A stretch of 19,332 bases of DNA from Betaproteobacteria bacterium (GCA_020049245.1 JAIFLB010000019.1:1-19332); one strand, 5' to 3'. Positions 1 through 12,013 are shown, counted from the first letter of the stretch. The notes: generated from the sequence alone by a model not told the origin. Numbers and translations: made by a program.

Positions 1-168
1 ATTTTCGAACAGGACAAGTGCGCGCCGAAGCAGGTTTCGGTTGTGTGCCGTGGTCAGCAACTGCCCGGTGTCGTCGGTCACGCAGAACTCGGTCGCAAAA
101 ACTTGATGGATCAAGGATTCATCATCAATCACATGATCGTTGATGGGCACAAATTCATAGAGGCGCAT
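1..168 (-). CDS. Hypothetical protein, N-terminal 56 residues (runs off the window)
   Basis: An open frame begins with ATG at 168-166 and runs without a stop to base 1, so only the first 56 residues are visible. The protein begins MRLYEFVPIND. The start is chosen because a GGGAG Shine-Dalgarno lies at 180-176, seven bases upstream. Another ATG at 173-171 is in a different frame. The visible part is soluble and mixed in charge, with no signal peptide, membrane segment or family motif that I recognise. It reads away from the repeat-bearing gap at 169-524. It is codirectional with the histidine kinase gene, but about 360 bp separate them, so it is probably transcribed separately. Function unknown. 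Confidence 0.6.
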   Translation of the reverse strand, partial: MRLYEFVPINDHVIDDESLIHQVFATEFCVTDDTGQLLTTAHNRNLLRRALVLFEN

Positions 169-524
169 GGCATCACTCCCAAGGAAGGGTTGCCGGACTC
201 TGCATAAATCAGGTTGCATGAAAATGAACACACTGTTTCAAGCGTGTGATTATTTTGTCCACCAGGTTCTATCGGTGGATGAACGCTGTTTATGTTCGAA
301 ATCTCGTATCGGCTATACCCAAAAACCGGCAGTTGACCGCGTTGTAGGAGCGTCCGCTTGCGGCGCGAGCCTGTGAAATCGGCCCGCAAGCGGAGCCTCC
401 TACAACTTAACCGCATTACCTGACGGGTGAATTGAGAAATCGGCCGCTCGCCAGCATTCGCAATGCTTCTCGGCGACGAATCTGCCGCCAACAGCGGCTT
501 CGCAACCAGCACGGCCGTACCTTG
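169..524. other. Intergenic region with a palindromic repeat, no gene seen
   Basis: This 356-bp gap separates the frameshifted tail of the kinase from the next minus-strand gene. Open frames crossing it on either strand are only read-through of the repeat at 326-470, and none has a convincing start. A small hairpin is visible at 258-279 (TCCACC and GGTGGA arms, 10-base loop) with no T tract on either strand, so I do not call it a terminator. The part nearest the gene at 168 (roughly 200-300) is AT-richer than its surroundings and is the likeliest place for that gene's promoter. I could not pick a convincing -35/-10 pair. Confidence 0.6.
326..470 (+). repeat. Long palindromic repeat, copy 1
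   Basis: The core is a large hairpin. Arm GTTGTAGGAG (341-350) pairs with CTCCTACAAC (397-406), and CCGCTTGCGG (354-363) pairs with CCGCAAGCGG (384-393). A second copy in the same orientation lies at 18898-19043. The similarity extends beyond the hairpin on both sides. On the left, CCGGCAGTTG is identical. On the right, conserved pieces include GGTGAAT, GAAATCGGC and CTCGCCAG. The unit is therefore about 145 bp rather than a bare hairpin. It resembles the TGTAGGAGC class of repetitive extragenic palindromes known in gammaproteobacteria. It could help end the kinase transcript, though no T tract follows it. The edges are approximate. Confidence 0.85.
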
Positions 525-647
525 TCACCCCTGCAGCCGCACCCCCAGACCAGCCGCAATCAAATCCAGCGTCACCTGTGCCGACTCGTAGTCGAGCTGG
601 CTGATGTGGCGCATGAGTTCCTCGGCAAGCGCCGTTTCTACGTCAGA
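525..647 (-). pseudogene. Frameshifted C-terminal tail of the hybrid histidine kinase
   Basis: The kinase frame stops at 640-638. Shifting one frame at about 647 gives 40 further sense codons, starting SDVETALAEEL and ending with a TGA at 527-525. The codons are GC-rich at the third position like those of the kinase. The peptide is an amphipathic helical segment with a DYESA element, the kind of short helical domain that commonly closes hybrid kinases after an Hpt domain. Adding one base between 647 and 652 would join it to ...LAANLTAF of the kinase and extend that protein by about 41 residues. I infer a one-base deletion, either real or a sequencing error. An internal ATG at 614 could encode 29 residues but has no good ribosome binding site. 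Confidence 0.7.
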
Positions 648-3600
648 GTGAAGGCGGTGAGGTTTGCGGCCAGGCGTTGCAACAGGTTGCGCAGGTGTTC
701 CGGGGTCGCGCTTTCGACCGTAGGCGATTGCGGGGCTTGCAGGGTAGCCAGGGCGTCGAGCGTGTGGCGCAGCGCCTGCTGGAACTCGGCTTGCAGGCTG
801 TGCTGACCGACGTGCAGTTCATTTTCGAATCGCCGCCCGAGTGCGGACAATTCGGCTGCGCCGACGCTTTGCGCCAAGCCCTTGATGGTATGCACCAGTC
901 GCTCGGCGTCCTGCCATTGTCCGGCGGCCAGGCTGGCCTCCAGGCGTTGCGGGGCATCGGCGAAGTCGTTGGAGAAACTTTCGATGATGAGGCGCAGCAG
1001 TTGCCAGTCGTTATCCAGGTTGAAAACCGCGCTGGCGATATCCAGGCCGGGAATTTCGAACGCGTCACTGGAGGTCATGGCGGCGTGCTGTATCACCCTG
1101 CCAGAAGTTGAAATTCGGGCTTGTGGCGGCACCCATTTCAACAGCTCGGCAAGAAGAACGCGGGCGTCGATCGGCTTCGCGACGTGCGCGTTCATGCCGG
1201 CCTTTTGAGTGGCTTGACGATCATGTGTCATGGCGGCGGCGGTCATCGCGATAATCGGCAGATCGACCCCCTTGTCCAGACCGCGAATCAGTCGGGTGGC
1301 TTCAAAACCGTCCATCACCGGCATCTGCAAATCCATCAATACCGCGTGGTAATCGTTCGCCGCAACCTTATCGACCGCCTCGCGGCCATTGTTGGCGACG
1401 TCGAAACTGAGCCCCATTTTGGTGAGGAAGCCGGTGGCGACCAGTTGATTGGTCGGGTTGTCTTCCACCAGCAGAATTCGCGCGCCGTGGATCGGTCGTG
1501 AGAGTTCGTACAGATCCTGGGTTTGCAATGCCGTCCGCCCGCCTGCATCGATGAGGACGTTGCCCTGAATGCCGATGAGGGTGTCGTACAAGTGCGATGC
1601 GGTGATCGGTTTGCTCAGGATCGCATCCAGCTTGCAGCTTTTACCAATGTCCGCCACATGATCCTGGCCGTAGGCGGTCACCATCACCACCATGGGCGCG
1701 CGCACCGACTTCTGCTGCTCGGTCAGGGTCTGAATTCGTTCGACCAGCTCGAGTCCGTCCATGCCGGGCATTTTCCAGTCGATCAGATACAGGTCGAAGG
1801 GTTGTTGCCTGGCTTCCGCATCCTTCAGGCATTGAAGCGCGGCCTGGCCGCTGTCGGCCAAGGTCGGCTGAAACGACCATGAAGTCAGAATGCCGCGCAT
1901 GATTTCGAGCGAAGTTGCGCTGTCATCCACCACCAGTACGCGCATGCCGCGCAGGCTGTCACGCGGGCGGTTCGGGTGCAGTTCACCGCTACGCCTCTGC
2001 AAGCACAGATTGAAGCTGAAATCGCTCCCTTTGGCGGGCGTGCTGCTGACCTGGAAGCGGCCACCCATCATTTCAACCAGGCGCTTGCTGATCGCCAGGC
2101 CAAGTCCGGTGCCGCCATATTTGCGCGTGGTGGAGGTGTCCGCCTGGCTGAACGAAGTGAACAGGCGGCCGAGTTGTTCTTCGGTCATGCCGATACCGGT
2201 ATCACGGATGCTGAAGCGCAGTTCGATATCGTTGTTCTCTCCCAGCGTGTGGCGCACCACGATGGTGATCTCGCCCTGCTCGGTGAATTTGAGCGCATTG
2301 CCGACCAGGTTGTTGAGCACTTGCGACAAGCGCAGCGGGTCGCCGCGCAGCAGGCAGGGCAAATCAGGGTCGATATCAAAAATCAGCTCGACACCCTTCG
2401 ACTCCGCCCCGACCGAGAACAGGTTGGTCAGGTTGTCGAGCAATTCATCGAAGTTGAATTCCACCTGTTCCAGTTCCAGATGCCCGGCCTCGATCTTGGA
2501 GTAGTCGAGGATGTCATTGAGAATGCCGAGCAAGGCGCGCGACGAGCCCAGCACCTTGCTGACGTAATCCTCCTGTTTGCGGTCCAGTCGGGTATCCATG
2601 AGGAGTTGCGAGAGGCCGATGACGGCATTCATGGGGGTGCGGATTTCGTGACTCATATTGGCCAGGAAATCGCTCTTCGCCCGATTTGCTGCCTCGGCTT
2701 GTGCGCGCGCATCCTGCAACTCGGCCTCGTAGCGTTTTCGCTCCGACACATCGAACACCGCCGCCAGCACGAACATATCGCCGCCCAGACGCACCGCCTT
2801 CAGGCCGACTTCAATCTGGATCAGGTTTCCCTGCTTGCCAATACCTTGCAGGTCGCGCCCTGCCCCCATGTTTCGCGCGCCGGGATCTTGCAGGTAAGCA
2901 GCACGGAACGCCCGGTGTGCTGCGTGTTGCGCTTCCGGCAACAGTACTTCCACCGGCAAGCCAAGAAGTTCGCCCGGGGCGTAGCCGAACATGCTTTCCA
3001 CTTCGGAGTTGGCCAGCATGATCTGGCCATCGGCGTTCACCATCAGCAAGGCGTTGGGCGCGGTTTCGATGATCTTGCGGGTGTGCTCTTCCGCCTCGCT
3101 CAGTTCCTGCGTGCGGACATCGACTTGCCGCTCCAGGCCGTCAGTCAGCGATTCCAGGCGGGCGCTCATCTCATTGAACGCGAAACCCAGTTGCTGGATT
3201 TCGCGCGGCCCGTTGAAGGTCTCGACCTGAACGCCGATCTCGCCCTTGGCAAGCCGTTGGGTTGCTTCCAGCAAACGTCGCATGGCGCGGATCAAGTTCT
3301 CGCTGAACACCCAGGCCAGCAGCGTGGTGAGCATCAGCACAATGGCCAGACCAGTGTAGGTGTCGCGTCGCAACTGCATTACGGGCGCCATGGCTTCGCT
3401 GACGTCCATCTTCACCACCATGCCCCAGTGCAGCGTGGATAAGTGTCGCCAGGCCGCCACGACGTCGATGTTGAAGTAGTCACGCGACAAGCCTTTGCCG
3501 TTCTGCCCGCTAATCGCCTGCTGCATCGGCATCGCCGCCTGGGTGAGGTTGGCCTGATAGCGAAATGCCGCGTCCGGGATATGGCGCAATGGCCCGGTGT

Positions 3601-4348
3601 ACAAAGCCTGCTCGCCCACGCGCGCGGCGAGCACGGTTTCTCCGGTGATACCCAGGCCATTGCGATCGGCCACCACCGCCTGCAGTTGCTGAAGATTGAC
3701 CTGCAATGCAATGACCCCAATCAATCGACCTTCGACCACTACCGGTGCCATCAGAAACGACGTCACCTCGCCGTCGGACGGGGTATATCGCTCGAACGGC
3801 GTCAGATGGGTGTAAAGCAGGTCGCGGGCGAGACGGAAGCCCAGCGCCAGATTGCTTTTTCGCCAGGGCCCGGAGTTGAGATTGGTCAACTCATCCGACT
3901 CCCTGCGCAGGCTCATCAGGACGTTTCCAGTGGCATCCAGCAACAGGGTGTCGTAGTAGTAATCCGCCTCGGCATGGCCAATGAGAATGGCGCGCAGCGT
4001 ATCCGCTTCAAGCGCATACCGTTCACTCTCCAATCCGTGCGTCGCCGCAGCGACGGCCAGTTGATGCATCATTTTGACCAGTTCGGGATCCGTCGTTTGG
4101 CGTTGCACATCACGAAAACGTTCGTTCATGAAGTCATTGATCTGGCTTTCCTTTCTGGCCGCCGTATCCTCCATGTGCTCGATCATGTTGCGGCGCAGCG
4201 ATTCCTCATAGGTACTCAGGAAATACTGGCTGACGCCCACCAGAGGCAGGACCACGAGGCCAACAAACCCGGCCAGAAGCCAGATGCGCAACGATCTGAC
4301 GTTGCTGTGGTCGAATTCGCCAACGTGAGTGCTCGGACTCGGGTTCAT
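638..4348 (-). CDS. Membrane hybrid sensor histidine kinase (Cache-HAMP-PAS-HisKA-HATPase-REC-REC-Hpt)
   Basis: This 1236-residue inner-membrane phosphorelay kinase has the following order. A transmembrane helix lies at about 20-44, a periplasmic Cache-like sensor at 46-325, and a second helix at about 331-352. HAMP covers about 350-405 and PAS about 423-538. The kinase core has MSHEIR with phospho-His567, an N box around N684, and G boxes DTGIG (716-720) and GGTGLG (745-750). Receiver 1 has D808/D809 and phospho-Asp857. Receiver 2 has E962/D963 and phospho-Asp1006. The Hpt domain has LVHTIKG with His1153. All key residues are present. The start overlaps the stop of the UrtA-like gene (ATGA), which implies translational coupling and a shared signal. 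The protein ends early compared with relatives because of a frameshift: a further 40-codon tail lies in the next frame at 647-525. The signal it senses cannot be read from sequence. Confidence 0.93.
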   Translation of the reverse strand: MNPSPSTHVGEFDHSNVRSLRIWLLAGFVGLVVLPLVGVSQYFLSTYEESLRRNMIEHMEDTAARKESQINDFMNERFRDVQRQTTDPELVKMMHQLAVAAATHGLESERYALEADTLRAILIGHAEADYYYDTLLLDATGNVLMSLRRESDELTNLNSGPWRKSNLALGFRLARDLLYTHLTPFERYTPSDGEVTSFLMAPVVVEGRLIGVIALQVNLQQLQAVVADRNGLGITGETVLAARVGEQALYTGPLRHIPDAAFRYQANLTQAAMPMQQAISGQNGKGLSRDYFNIDVVAAWRHLSTLHWGMVVKMDVSEAMAPVMQLRRDTYTGLAIVLMLTTLLAWVFSENLIRAMRRLLEATQRLAKGEIGVQVETFNGPREIQQLGFAFNEMSARLESLTDGLERQVDVRTQELSEAEEHTRKIIETAPNALLMVNADGQIMLANSEVESMFGYAPGELLGLPVEVLLPEAQHAAHRAFRAAYLQDPGARNMGAGRDLQGIGKQGNLIQIEVGLKAVRLGGDMFVLAAVFDVSERKRYEAELQDARAQAEAANRAKSDFLANMSHEIRTPMNAVIGLSQLLMDTRLDRKQEDYVSKVLGSSRALLGILNDILDYSKIEAGHLELEQVEFNFDELLDNLTNLFSVGAESKGVELIFDIDPDLPCLLRGDPLRLSQVLNNLVGNALKFTEQGEITIVVRHTLGENNDIELRFSIRDTGIGMTEEQLGRLFTSFSQADTSTTRKYGGTGLGLAISKRLVEMMGGRFQVSSTPAKGSDFSFNLCLQRRSGELHPNRPRDSLRGMRVLVVDDSATSLEIMRGILTSWSFQPTLADSGQAALQCLKDAEARQQPFDLYLIDWKMPGMDGLELVERIQTLTEQQKSVRAPMVVMVTAYGQDHVADIGKSCKLDAILSKPITASHLYDTLIGIQGNVLIDAGGRTALQTQDLYELSRPIHGARILLVEDNPTNQLVATGFLTKMGLSFDVANNGREAVDKVAANDYHAVLMDLQMPVMDGFEATRLIRGLDKGVDLPIIAMTAAAMTHDRQATQKAGMNAHVAKPIDARVLLAELLKWVPPQARISTSGRVIQHAAMTSSDAFEIPGLDIASAVFNLDNDWQLLRLIIESFSNDFADAPQRLEASLAAGQWQDAERLVHTIKGLAQSVGAAELSALGRRFENELHVGQHSLQAEFQQALRHTLDALATLQAPQSPTVESATPEHLRNLLQRLAANLTAFTLT

Positions 4349-5574
4349 GGCCGCGCCTCCGGTTGCCGAATCATTTCAGACTGGGCAATCACCTCCCAGG
4401 CTTCACGCGTGCGATAGAGCGGAAACGGCTCCGGCCGCAGGGTTTGTCCGAAATCGAAAACCAGATCGAAGCCGCCCTGTGCATTGACCTTGCCGACTCG
4501 TATCGACTTCCAGACATGTCGCGTGCGCGCGTCCACCGTCATGACGCCCGAGGGCGCTGCAATACTCTGGCTGGCCACCGCCAGATTGACGACATCCAGA
4601 TTGGCATTGCCCGCCGCGTTCACCGCCTGCGCCCAAAGTTTGACCCCGTTGTACGCGGCTTCGATCGCATCACTGGTCGGCATTGGCGTTTTCAGGCTTC
4701 GTCGCCAGTCACTCACAAAGCGCTGATTGGCCTTGCCCGGCAATTCCTGAAAGTAGCCCCAGGCGGCGTAATGCCGGTCGTGGCCAAATCCAGCCAGCGC
4801 CGGCAGGTTGTTGGCATCGACGCTGAACGACATCACCGGTAAATGATTCAGCCCCGCCTGTTGCAGGGCGCGAAAAAAAGCGACGTTGCTGTCGCCGTTG
4901 ACGGTGTTCAGGATGACGTCTGGCCGAGCAATGCGGATCGCCTCGACCAGGGCAGTGAAATCGTCGCTGCCGAGCGGGCGGTAGGCCTCCCCCACTACCT
5001 CGCCAGTTTCGATTTGCACCACATCCCGCATGATGCGGTTGGCAATGCGCGGAAAAACGTAATCGGAACCGGCCAGAAACACGCGCTTGCCGATATTTCT
5101 CAACGCCCAGTGGGTGCCGGGAATGATCTGCTGATTCGCCGTGGCGCCGGTGTAGATGATATTGGGCGACTGTTCCAGACCTTCGTACTGAACCGGATAA
5201 AACATCAGGTGCTGATTCGATTCCACCACCGGCTTGACCGCTTTGCGACAGGACGACGTCCAGCAGGCAAACAGGACATCGATTTTTTCCTGCTTGATCA
5301 GACGATCGGCTTCCTTTGCGGCATGCACGGCGTCTGAACGGCTATCCGCCACCACGACCTCGATCTTCCGCCCGAGCAGGCCGCCGCCGGCGTTAAGCTG
5401 ATCCACGGCCATACGCACCGCTGCGACCAGTGGCGCTTCATTGGTCGCCATGGTGCCGCTCAACGCATGCACCACACCCACCCGCAGCGGTGAGGAATCG
5501 TGCCGCGCACAGGCGGTTAAAAGCAGCATGAGGAAGAGCGTGGCAAGTCCGCGTAGCCCACTTGATCGATTCAT
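4345..5574 (-). CDS. UrtA/AmiC-like substrate-binding lipoprotein
   Basis: This 409-residue periplasmic binding protein belongs to the branched-chain amino acid/urea/amide type. The start at 5574 is chosen because GAGG sits five bases upstream. It also gives a classic lipoprotein signal (LFLMLLLTAC, Cys22), whereas the frame further upstream overlaps the preceding gene. Motifs close to those of urea-binding UrtA are visible: FACWTSSCRKAV (about 102-113), MFYPVQYEGLE (about 124-134), and YTGATANQQIIPGTHW. Ala after the Cys would favour outer-membrane sorting under the enteric rule. No ABC permease or ATPase genes are near. It lies 28 bp after the c-di-GMP enzyme and overlaps the kinase start by 4 bp. 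I infer that it presents a small ligand (urea, short amides or similar) to the kinase's periplasmic domain rather than serving uptake. The actual ligand is unknown. Confidence 0.88.
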   Translation of the reverse strand: MNRSSGLRGLATLFLMLLLTACARHDSSPLRVGVVHALSGTMATNEAPLVAAVRMAVDQLNAGGGLLGRKIEVVVADSRSDAVHAAKEADRLIKQEKIDVLFACWTSSCRKAVKPVVESNQHLMFYPVQYEGLEQSPNIIYTGATANQQIIPGTHWALRNIGKRVFLAGSDYVFPRIANRIMRDVVQIETGEVVGEAYRPLGSDDFTALVEAIRIARPDVILNTVNGDSNVAFFRALQQAGLNHLPVMSFSVDANNLPALAGFGHDRHYAAWGYFQELPGKANQRFVSDWRRSLKTPMPTSDAIEAAYNGVKLWAQAVNAAGNANLDVVNLAVASQSIAAPSGVMTVDARTRHVWKSIRVGKVNAQGGFDLVFDFGQTLRPEPFPLYRTREAWEVIAQSEMIRQPEARP

Positions 5575-5602
5575 CGTCACCTCGAAATTGATCGGACGCA
5601 GC

Positions 5603-8212
<2,610 letters not shown>

Positions 8213-8295
8213 GCGATTTTTTGTCCTTGACTCATCGGGGCCGCCGCGATTGTGGCGAGACTTCCGGCACTAAGCAACCGAAGTGGTGATGCAGA

Positions 8296-8670
8296 TTATT
8301 CCATTGCCACCAACTCCAATGCATTGCCATCCGGGTCGCGCACGAACAAGGCGCGACGGCCAGACTGGCTGAGCGTGTAGGAAAAACCTGCGGTATCCAG
8401 GCTTGCTTTCAGCGCGTCGAAATTGTGGACGCCCAACGCGGTATGGCGATCGCGGCCGCCATGCGATGGTCTTTCGCTGACCGGGTCCGGATTCGGCAGG
8501 CAGATCAGGTGAATCTGCGCCGCGCCGATGTCGTACCAGATGCCGGTAAACGACATCTCCGGCCGCGCCGGACTGGGTTTCAGGCCGAGCACGCTTTCAT
8601 AAAACCGGCGCGACTGCGCCAGATCGGCGACCAGTAGCGAGGCATGCAGCAGGCTGACGATTTCAAACAT
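8296..8670 (-). CDS. VOC-family (glyoxalase/dioxygenase fold) protein
   Basis: This 124-residue single-domain protein has the paired beta-alpha-beta-beta-beta fold of the vicinal-oxygen-chelate superfamily. Visible marks are HASLLVADLAQSRRFYESVLG near the N terminus, a central HLICLPNPDP strand, DRHTALGV, and the C-terminal RDPDGNALELV containing the usual metal-ligand Glu. Members include glyoxalases, dioxygenases and drug-binding proteins, and the substrate cannot be assigned here. The start at 8670 is preferred over the in-frame start at 8694 because GGAG lies seven bases upstream. It overlaps the end of the transporter gene by 8 bp, so the two are probably co-translated. An 83-bp gap separates it from the c-di-GMP gene downstream. 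Confidence 0.85.
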   Translation of the reverse strand: MFEIVSLLHASLLVADLAQSRRFYESVLGLKPSPARPEMSFTGIWYDIGAAQIHLICLPNPDPVSERPSHGGRDRHTALGVHNFDALKASLDTAGFSYTLSQSGRRALFVRDPDGNALELVAME

Positions 8671-9559
8671 GGGGCTTCTCCGATTTTTGCTCAAGTTGGC
8701 CGGAAAACAGGGTCGCGGCGACGATCATTGCGCCGCCGATCCATTCCCGCGGATCCATCATTTCATCCGCCAGATAGCGGCTGGCGATGGCGGCAACCAC
8801 CAGTTCACTCAACAGGATGACGATGGCCCGATTCGCTGGCGTGCGCGCGAGGCCGTATTGCACGGTGAACGTGGCGAGCAGCAGCGCGAGAGCAATGCCA
8901 AGCACCAGCCACCAACCCTGGAGGTCGAGCGTCAACACGATCTGCGGTGAACTGCCTTCATGCATCGCATACAGCGCCGACAAGACCGCGACGCCGGCAA
9001 AAACGGCGAGCGAGCGCAGCGCGATCGGCGCCGAACTGATTTTTCGGGTCAGCACATTGGTCAACGCGAAACCGACGCCGGCCGATAGTCCGAGCCATTC
9101 AGCGGCATTGGTCGGCAGCGGCAAGCCGCCGGATTTTGACAACATCACATAGGCGCCGGCGAGCGACAGGCCGATCACCGCGTAGGCCATGCGACCGGCC
9201 TTTTCGGCCAGCAGCAGACGCGCGAAAAACACCGTCCACAAAGGCGCCAGATAAAACAGCAGCAGAACTCGCATTACCTCGCCGTGGATCACCGCCAGCA
9301 CATAAGCCAGATTGGTCCAGCCGGCAGCGAACGCCAGCGCCAGCAGCAGGCCGCGTTCGGAGCGCTCGAACAGGCGGCGTCGATCGACCAGCAGCAGCAA
9401 CACCGGCAAACCGACCAGATAGGTCAGCAGCGAGGCCACGCTGCCGGAAATCCCCGCCTCTTCCAGCAAACGGTAGGGATACCAGACCAGGCCCCAGACC
9501 GTGGCGGCGAGGATCAAGCTGAGCGGGGCCAGTATGGATGACGAAAGCATATAATTCAC
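8663..9559 (-). CDS. EamA/DMT-family membrane transporter
   Basis: The protein has about 298 residues and is almost entirely hydrophobic, with about ten predicted transmembrane helices in two five-helix halves. This is typical of the drug/metabolite transporter (EamA, RhaT-like) superfamily of inner-membrane exporters. The first helix begins near SILAPLSLILAATVWGLVWY, and the last helices include REWIGGAMIVAATLFSG close to the C terminus. The start is uncertain. GTG at 9559 gives the longest form, ATG at 9550 is in frame, and neither has a clear ribosome binding site. The gene is divergent from dapC with only about 35-45 bp between them. It overlaps the VOC gene by 8 bp. The transported compound is unknown. 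Amino-acid export is a common role in the family but is not shown here. Confidence 0.88.
   Translation of the reverse strand: MNYMLSSSILAPLSLILAATVWGLVWYPYRLLEEAGISGSVASLLTYLVGLPVLLLLVDRRRLFERSERGLLLALAFAAGWTNLAYVLAVIHGEVMRVLLLFYLAPLWTVFFARLLLAEKAGRMAYAVIGLSLAGAYVMLSKSGGLPLPTNAAEWLGLSAGVGFALTNVLTRKISSAPIALRSLAVFAGVAVLSALYAMHEGSSPQIVLTLDLQGWWLVLGIALALLLATFTVQYGLARTPANRAIVILLSELVVAAIASRYLADEMMDPREWIGGAMIVAATLFSGQLEQKSEKPHV
9550..9555 (+). promoter_or_regulatory. Candidate -10 box of dapC-dapD
   Basis: A perfect TATAAT lies 40 bases before the dapC ATG and would give a leader of about 33 bases. No convincing -35 hexamer lies 16-18 bp upstream, and the bases before it are not a TGn extended -10. 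The box overlaps the start region of the divergent transporter, so transcription of the two genes may interfere. Confidence 0.4.
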
Positions 9560-9594
9560 GGCTCAAAAAATTCAGGATGCGCAAGGACTCATCG

Positions 9595-10809
9595 ATGAAT
9601 CCCCGCCTCAATCAACTCCAACCTTATCCCTTCCAGAAACTGCGCGAATTGTTCGCGGGGGTGACGCCGAATCCGGCATTTTCCGCGATCAACCTGTCAA
9701 TTGGCGAACCCAAGCACGCCACGCCGGAGTTCATCAAGGAAGCGCTGACCAACAATCTGCATGGCTTGTCGAATTATCCCGTGACGCAGGGTTCAGAAGC
9801 GTTGCGCGAGGCCATCGCCGACTGGTGTTTGATGCGCTATGACGTTGACCTGGACCCGGCAACGCAGATTCTGCCGGTGAACGGTAGCCGTGAAGCGCTG
9901 TTTTCGTTCGCTCAGGCGATTATCGACCCGACCAAACACGTCAAACGGGTGCTTTCGCCGAATCCGTTCTACCAGATCTATGAAGGCGCTGCGCTGCTCG
10001 CCGGCGCCAAGCCGTATTTCCTGAATACCTTGCCGGAAACCGGCTACCGGATGGATCTGGCGGCCATTCCGGAAGATTTGTGGGAAACCGTGCAACTGTT
10101 CTACGTCTGCTCGCCCGGCAACCCGACCGGCAAAGTGCTTGGACTGGACGACTGGCGCGAGATTTTTGAACTCGCCGACCGGCATCAGTTCATCGTCGCC
10201 GCCGACGAGTGCTATTCCGAAATCTATTTCCATGAAGGCCAGCCGCCACTTGGCGCGCTGACCGCCGCCAAGCAACTTGGTCGCGGCCAGGAACGGCTGG
10301 TGATCTTCAACAGCCTGTCGAAACGTTCCAACGTACCCGGCCTGCGCTCAGGTTTTGTCGCCGGCGATGCTGACGCCATCAAGCAATTCCTGCTTTACCG
10401 CACCTACCACGGCAGCGCGATGAATCCGGCGGTGCAAGCTGCCTCCACCGCTGCATGGCAGGACGAAGGCCACGTGCACGAGAACCGCCGCATGTACCGC
10501 GAAAAGTTCGCCGCTGTGATGCCAATGCTGAAAGACGTGCTGCAGTTCGACGCGCCGGATGCCGCCTTTTACCTCTGGGCTAAAGTGCCGGGCGGGGAGG
10601 TGGCTGGCGTGGATGAAGCCAAAAGCGACGCCGCCTTTGCCCGCGAGTTATATCGGGAAAAACACGTCACCGTACTGCCTGGCTCCTACCTGGCGCGGGA
10701 TGCGAAAGGCATCAATCCGGGCCAGGGTTATATCCGGATTGCACTCGTCGACGGGTTGGAGCAATGCGTCGAGGCGGCGCAGCGGATTGTGGATTTCATC
10801 AAGAAGTAA
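9595..10809 (+). CDS. dapC: Succinyldiaminopimelate transaminase (DapC)
   Basis: This 404-residue fold-type I PLP aminotransferase matches the usual DapC length. It is predicted to interconvert N-succinyl-2-amino-6-oxopimelate and N-succinyl-LL-diaminopimelate in the lysine and peptidoglycan branch. Visible elements are NLSIGEPKHATPEFI near residue 33, CSPGNPTGK (172-180), DECYSEIYF with the PLP-ring Asp204, and SLSKRSN with Lys243 as the Schiff-base lysine, followed by GLRSGFVAGD. The start at 9595 has AAGGA seven bases upstream; the longer in-frame extension to 9538 lacks support and would run into the divergent gene. dapD follows after 46 bp. That neighbour strongly favours DapC over other class I aminotransferases. 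Confidence 0.92.
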   Translation: MNPRLNQLQPYPFQKLRELFAGVTPNPAFSAINLSIGEPKHATPEFIKEALTNNLHGLSNYPVTQGSEALREAIADWCLMRYDVDLDPATQILPVNGSREALFSFAQAIIDPTKHVKRVLSPNPFYQIYEGAALLAGAKPYFLNTLPETGYRMDLAAIPEDLWETVQLFYVCSPGNPTGKVLGLDDWREIFELADRHQFIVAADECYSEIYFHEGQPPLGALTAAKQLGRGQERLVIFNSLSKRSNVPGLRSGFVAGDADAIKQFLLYRTYHGSAMNPAVQAASTAAWQDEGHVHENRRMYREKFAAVMPMLKDVLQFDAPDAAFYLWAKVPGGEVAGVDEAKSDAAFARELYREKHVTVLPGSYLARDAKGINPGQGYIRIALVDGLEQCVEAAQRIVDFIKK

Positions 10810-10855
10810 TCTTTATCTATCAACAAGTAGCAAGAACAACCTAAAGGAAATTGAC

Positions 10856-11680
<825 letters not shown>

Positions 11681-11727
11681 TCAAGAACACTGATCTATTG
11701 TCGTTTGGTCAGTTGCTGACCTGGATT

Positions 11728-11771
11728 GCGGGGAAGTAAACGGGCTCACTTGAAAGCCGTGAACTCCCCGC
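11728..11771 (+). terminator. Nested hairpin after dapD, possible terminator
   Basis: GCGGGGA (11728-11734) pairs with TCCCCGC (11765-11771). Inside it, ACGG-CT (11740-11746, one bulged G) pairs with AGCCGT (11755-11760). It starts 48 bases after the dapD stop. No T tract follows, so intrinsic termination is uncertain. It may protect the 3' end or be a structured RNA. Confidence 0.35.
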
Positions 11772-11872
11772 TGTCGCCCAAGTGCCCAAGTGGTTTCAGT
11801 TTTCAGATCACGCAAGCTGGCGCAAGCACAAAATCATCTCTCCCTGAAGCAGTAACCAATAAATACATATAC

Positions 11873-11885
11873 TTGTGAATCACAA
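11873..11885. promoter_or_regulatory. Perfect palindrome upstream of the HDOD gene, possible operator
   Basis: TTGTGA and TCACAA flank a single central A, giving a perfect 6-1-6 palindrome about 225 bp before the HDOD start. It has CRP-like half-sites, but the spacing (1 instead of 6) does not fit CRP. The cognate protein is unknown. Confidence 0.3.
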
Positions 11886-11960
11886 TTAATGTAACCGATA
11901 AGGGGTTATGGGTTGCATTTTACGCTGCAGTTTTGTTTTCTTATTCGCATAAATCTCGTA

Positions 11961-12013
11961 TTGATTAATAAAATAATGATAAACATTGCCATTTTTTATC
12001 ATTTAATTAACAA
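11961..12013. repeat. Large AT-rich inverted repeat
   Basis: AATGATAAA (11975-11983) is the exact inverse of TTTATCATT (11995-12003). Outside them, TTGATTAAT (11961-11969) is near-inverse to ATTAACAA (12006-12013). The whole 53-bp structure is almost purely AT and lies about 95-150 bp upstream of the HDOD gene. It may be a binding site for a nucleoid or regulatory protein. As an RNA hairpin it would be weak. Confidence 0.5.

Noticed and set aside
341..406. Intrinsic terminator for the kinase operon
   Set aside because: The hairpin is strong, but no T tract follows on the minus strand and a second copy exists elsewhere. It is treated as a repeat.
525..614. Separate 29-residue gene starting at ATG 614
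   Set aside because: It has no ribosome site. The same frame continues upstream as coding-like sequence, which fits a kinase tail after a frameshift better.
1976..3442. 488-codon open frame on the plus strand
   Set aside because: It lies antisense within the hybrid kinase, whose conserved catalytic motifs are unmistakable. The long frame is a GC-driven mirror and shows no domain.
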